Part shown: positions 33,401 through 35,007 of the stretch, in pieces | How the letters are laid out: each line of letters opens with the position of its first letter | Position numbering within the stretch: position 1 is the stretch's first letter | Origin: Bacteroidaceae bacterium | GTDB lineage: Bacteria; Bacteroidota; Bacteroidia; Bacteroidales; Bacteroidaceae | Direction of reading: 5' to 3' | DNA: 35,007 nucleotides | Assembly: GCA_016280855.1 (NCBI GenBank) | Contig: JAEEHP010000225.1 | Span: forward strand, 1-35,007 | Position numbers and translations under genes: made by a program | Notes under the pieces: generated by a model | The model's input: the letters and a program-made list of their open reading frames with translations, nothing else | Told to the model about the DNA's origin: nothing | Database searches by the model: none

Positions 33401-33813
33401 CCGTGGCCACGGAGGTGTCGAAGGACAAGGGCGACTCGCAGCTCTGGCACATCAATGGCAAATGGGTGAACATACAGAATCCGGCCGACGTTCGGACACT
33501 AAAGGACGGACGCATCATGGTCGCGTGGAGCATCGACGAGAACAAGGGCTATGAGCTCACCGGCGAGACGGTCTTCGGCCTCACCTCCACCAATGCCCAA
33601 GGACGCTCCGTCATCAGCTACGTTGGCTTCACCTCCGACCTGGAGAAGACCGAGAAAGCCCTTGACGAGGCGGTGGGCATCTCCCTGCTGCCGACAGAGC
33701 CTGCCGAGCCTCAAGCTATCTATGCCCTCGACGGGACTCTGCGTCCCCGATTGCGACGAGGCATGAACATCATCTCTGCCAATGGCCATGTAACCAAGGT
33801 TTACAGTAAATAG
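30463..33813 (+). CDS. secreted GH31 glycosidase with bacterial Ig-like domain
   Basis: 1116 residues. Signal peptide MMKRTILFALMMPSLFSASA. GH31 layout: N-terminal sandwich with YGFGQVQDG, then the barrel with the nucleophile D393 in YWVDSSEPD and acid/base D490 in TWSGDITSSW, and the conserved FMFGRDLLVAPV. GH31 includes alpha-xylosidases, alpha-glucosidases and alpha-galactosidases; with GH51, GH27 and GH39-like partners an alpha-xylosidase is plausible, but this is inference. A Big2-type Ig domain follows (about 828-915, with VTPASVKLYLGQS), then a carbohydrate-binding-like domain and a divergent T9SS-like tail (IYALDGTLRP, GMNIISANG). The gene is transcribed alone from the promoter divergent to GH51; ATG 30466 is an equally good start. 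Confidence 0.87.
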   Translation: MMKRTILFALMMPSLFSASAQDYALTVGGITTEVTFYSPEIVRVVKFQAADPLGKSDPKVVVTMTPQAVTPTLREGNRADTLLTTGMKVVCNKQTGVLSFFRLDGKTLIRERAKASFTRRTAHTIDPYDVAQSFTLAGSEAIYGFGQVQDGNLNHRNKSYSHMVQNNTSVWIPFFHSVKGYGIYWDLYGPCDFSDNSSSGATFKTEAAHAVDYYVLVGDERRGDDVVRRLRELTGKATMVPLWTFGYFQSKERYQSAMETLGVMQKYRSLKVPIDCVVQDWQYWGDNNMWNAMEFLNPQFRTTYPQMINGLHADGAHLLISFWANFGPDTKQYQYFKEHNQLMKQGNSIMTSTFPPNCGVAVYSPYQQSARDYYWKSLWEGVVSKGVDAYWVDSSEPDHYQGGEDWEQTNDFVVLNKGGQDNATLNPLSLQSEHTWRSMRNVFPLMHASGVYDGHRAQKDALTEAKRVMIMTRSGFIGMQRYGAGTWSGDITSSWETLAKQIPAALNYSACGIPSWNSDIGGFFNGAYGVPGQDNNYSELYCRWIQFGAFCTIMRSHGSGTDRAIYQFGKEGESYYDIINRYIHLRYALLPYIYSTAHQVHADDYSFMRAMGIAYPADRRTHELKDQFMFGRDLLVAPVVQSQATKRSVYLPVDEEEVNGTTVRRGWVDFWSGEQHEGGRNVSRDVSLALMPLYVRQGTILPWGSDVQHSSQSNWDGLELRIYPGADGSFTLYEDERDNYNYEQGRCSEIPFVWNDATHTLTIGQRRGTFDGMLQQRTFRIVLVDAEKSLGLGPKASVRFSREVTYDGQELSVGIDNENLVEEEKAAVKSIRVTPASVKLYLGQSRTLSIKATLNDGTTQFVTLDAVCASSDPQVAYARDGIIYAGQNEGRADIQVSYTDGLGTTHSATVAVTTAIPTNLYSWKALEWYRNRVSDRLAESDIRYSSKENTITITKKGAQNIALRYREQKYMEPGMKYLVAVATEVSKDKGDSQLWHINGKWVNIQNPADVRTLKDGRIMVAWSIDENKGYELTGETVFGLTSTNAQGRSVISYVGFTSDLEKTEKALDEAVGISLLPTEPAEPQAIYALDGTLRPRLRRGMNIISANGHVTKVYSK

Positions 33814-33837
33814 GAACATCTATAATAACTAACCGAC

Positions 33838-33914
33838 GTTTCGGAAGCCCATAATGCCATTGGCCTTCTGGTCGCATGAGGCCGTAGGCCGACCAATGTT
33901 GGAAAAGCCGAAAC
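33838..33914. repeat. nested hairpin between GH31 and the reductase gene
   Basis: Outer arms GTTTCGG (33838-33844) and CCGAAAC (33908-33914), inner arms CATTGG (33858-33863) and CCAATG (33893-33898), with further GC-rich pairing inside. It occupies most of the 130-bp gap. It could end the GH31 transcript; no T run follows. Confidence 0.45.
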
Positions 33915-33943
33915 TAAAGTAACTAATAATCGAAATAATAACT

Positions 33944-34882
33944 ATGGGGAGTAAGATTGCATTAGGAACCTGGGCCTGGGGCGCAGGAGCATTTGGCGGC
34001 GACGCCGTTTTCGGGAGTAAGACCGACGTGACGAACCTGAAGCCCGTCTTCGACGCGGCAATGAAGGCAGGGCTCAACCTGTGGGACACCGCCACGGTCT
34101 ATGGAATGGGCGAGTCAGAGCACATCCTCGGAACGCTGGCAAAAGATTACGGACGCGAGGAGGTACTGATCTCCACCAAGTTCACGCCTCAGATTGCTGA
34201 GATCTACGAAAACTCAGTTGAGAAGATGGCCGAAGCCAGCATCGAACGCATGGACTGCGACTACATCGACATCTACTGGATCCACAACCCGATGGACGTG
34301 GAGCGCTGGACGCCAGGACTCATCCCCCTGCTCAAGTCGGGTAAAGTGAAGCGCGTAGGCGTATCCAACCACAACATCAAGGAGATTCGTCGCGCCGACG
34401 AGATCCTCTCCGAGGCGGGCTTCCGCGTCTCTGCCGTACAGAATCACTTCTCGCTGCTCTATCGCAGCTCTGAGCGAGGCGGCGTACTGGACTACTGCCG
34501 CCAGAACGGCATCGAGTTCTGGGCATACATGGTGCTGGAGCAGGGAGCTCTCTCTGGTAAATATAATAAGGAGAACCCACTGCCCGAGGAGAGCGACCGC
34601 GGCAAGAAGTATAATCCCGTGCTGCCACAGTTGGAGGCGCTGACCAACGAGATGACCGCCATCGGAAAGAAATACGGTGCCTCGTGCTCGCAGATTGGTA
34701 TCGCATGGGCCATCGCCAAGGGAACGCTGCCCATCATTGGAGCCACGAAGGAGCGTCATGTCATCGAGGCAGCCGAAGCTGCAAAGATTCAACTGACTGC
34801 CGAAGAGATTACACGTCTGGAACAGTTAGCCGATGCCACAGGCATTGACACCCGTGGCGGTTGGGAACACTCGATGGAATGA
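33944..34882 (+). CDS. aldo/keto reductase
   Basis: 312 residues, a single (alpha/beta)8 domain. The catalytic tetrad of the aldo/keto reductase superfamily is present: D48 and Y53 in WDTATVYGMGESE, K79 in STKF, and H114 in WIHNP. The NADPH phosphate-binding end is seen in PIIGATKERHV. There is no signal peptide, so it acts in the cytoplasm on an unknown carbonyl substrate. It has no recognisable promoter box in the preceding 130 bp. It is followed after 24 bp by a second aldo/keto reductase gene, suggesting a pair. A link to the glycosidase locus is possible but unsupported. Confidence 0.88.
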   Translation: MGSKIALGTWAWGAGAFGGDAVFGSKTDVTNLKPVFDAAMKAGLNLWDTATVYGMGESEHILGTLAKDYGREEVLISTKFTPQIAEIYENSVEKMAEASIERMDCDYIDIYWIHNPMDVERWTPGLIPLLKSGKVKRVGVSNHNIKEIRRADEILSEAGFRVSAVQNHFSLLYRSSERGGVLDYCRQNGIEFWAYMVLEQGALSGKYNKENPLPEESDRGKKYNPVLPQLEALTNEMTAIGKKYGASCSQIGIAWAIAKGTLPIIGATKERHVIEAAEAAKIQLTAEEITRLEQLADATGIDTRGGWEHSME

Positions 34883-34906
34883 AAAGTGAAAAATGAAGAG
34901 TGAAGA

Positions 34907-35007
34907 ATGAAAGGTATGGAATATGTAAAACTTGGAAACTCTGACCTCCATGTGTCGCGCATCTGCTTAGGCTGCATGGGCTTCGGCGATGCTACCATCG
35001 GACAGCA
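34907..35007 (+). CDS. second aldo/keto reductase (5' part only)
   Basis: Thirty-three codons before the window ends. MEYVKLGNSDLHVSRICLGCMGFGDA is the typical opening of aldo/keto reductases of the YajO/Tas type. ATGs at 34907 and 34916 are both possible; the latter gives the usual family start. The gap from the previous gene is made of GTGAA/ATGAA-like purine repeats (34881-34912), resembling the simple leader repeats seen elsewhere in the window. Confidence 0.8.
   Translation, partial: MKGMEYVKLGNSDLHVSRICLGCMGFGDATIGQ

Overview
The window reads as a chromosomal segment of a Bacteroidales bacterium, most likely Prevotella or a close relative. The evidence is: promoters of the Bacteroidetes type (a -7 box TAnnTTTG, with a TTTG box about 20 bp upstream in the best cases), almost no Shine-Dalgarno sequences, Bacteroidetes-type lipoprotein signals, and six large secreted proteins ending in a type IX secretion-like (T9SS) C-terminal tail. 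Species assignment is inference. No tRNA, rRNA, CRISPR array or transposase is visible.

Left part (1-11339), housekeeping and envelope: the 5' end of a 2-oxoacid:ferredoxin oxidoreductase alpha subunit (minus), a flavodiiron protein, a gene-free 1 kb stretch rich in hairpins and small repeats, a GlmM-type phosphohexomutase (minus), a large exported MG2-type protein, a NahK-like sugar kinase, a TPR lipoprotein, and a thioredoxin-fold lipoprotein that has lost both catalytic cysteines. The two divergent promoter regions here (around 320-486 and 4031-4189) are inverted near-copies of one cassette.

Right part (11495-33813), a carbohydrate-degradation locus: an AraC-family regulator (minus) faces a rightward group encoding a GH2 enzyme, a 1603-residue surface protein with a tyrosine/lipid-phosphatase-like domain, a 68-residue peptide and a GH39-like enzyme. 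Converging on it is a leftward pair (GH51 arabinofuranosidase, then GH27 alpha-galactosidase). Divergent from that pair is a GH31 enzyme. The enzymes suggest attack on arabinose-, galactose- and xylose-decorated plant polysaccharides such as arabinogalactan, pectin side chains or xyloglucan; no SusC/SusD pair is in the window. Two aldo/keto reductase genes close the window, the second cut by its edge.

The most notable observation is a 26-bp motif made of two TCnGT half-sites exactly 21 bp apart with GGT between them. It occurs three times, before the GH2, GH51 and GH31 genes, each time pointing at the gene and each time exactly 33 bp upstream of the -7 box. The geometry is that of an AraC-type activator site, and the adjacent AraC-family gene is the obvious candidate regulator. 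This defines a putative three-promoter regulon.
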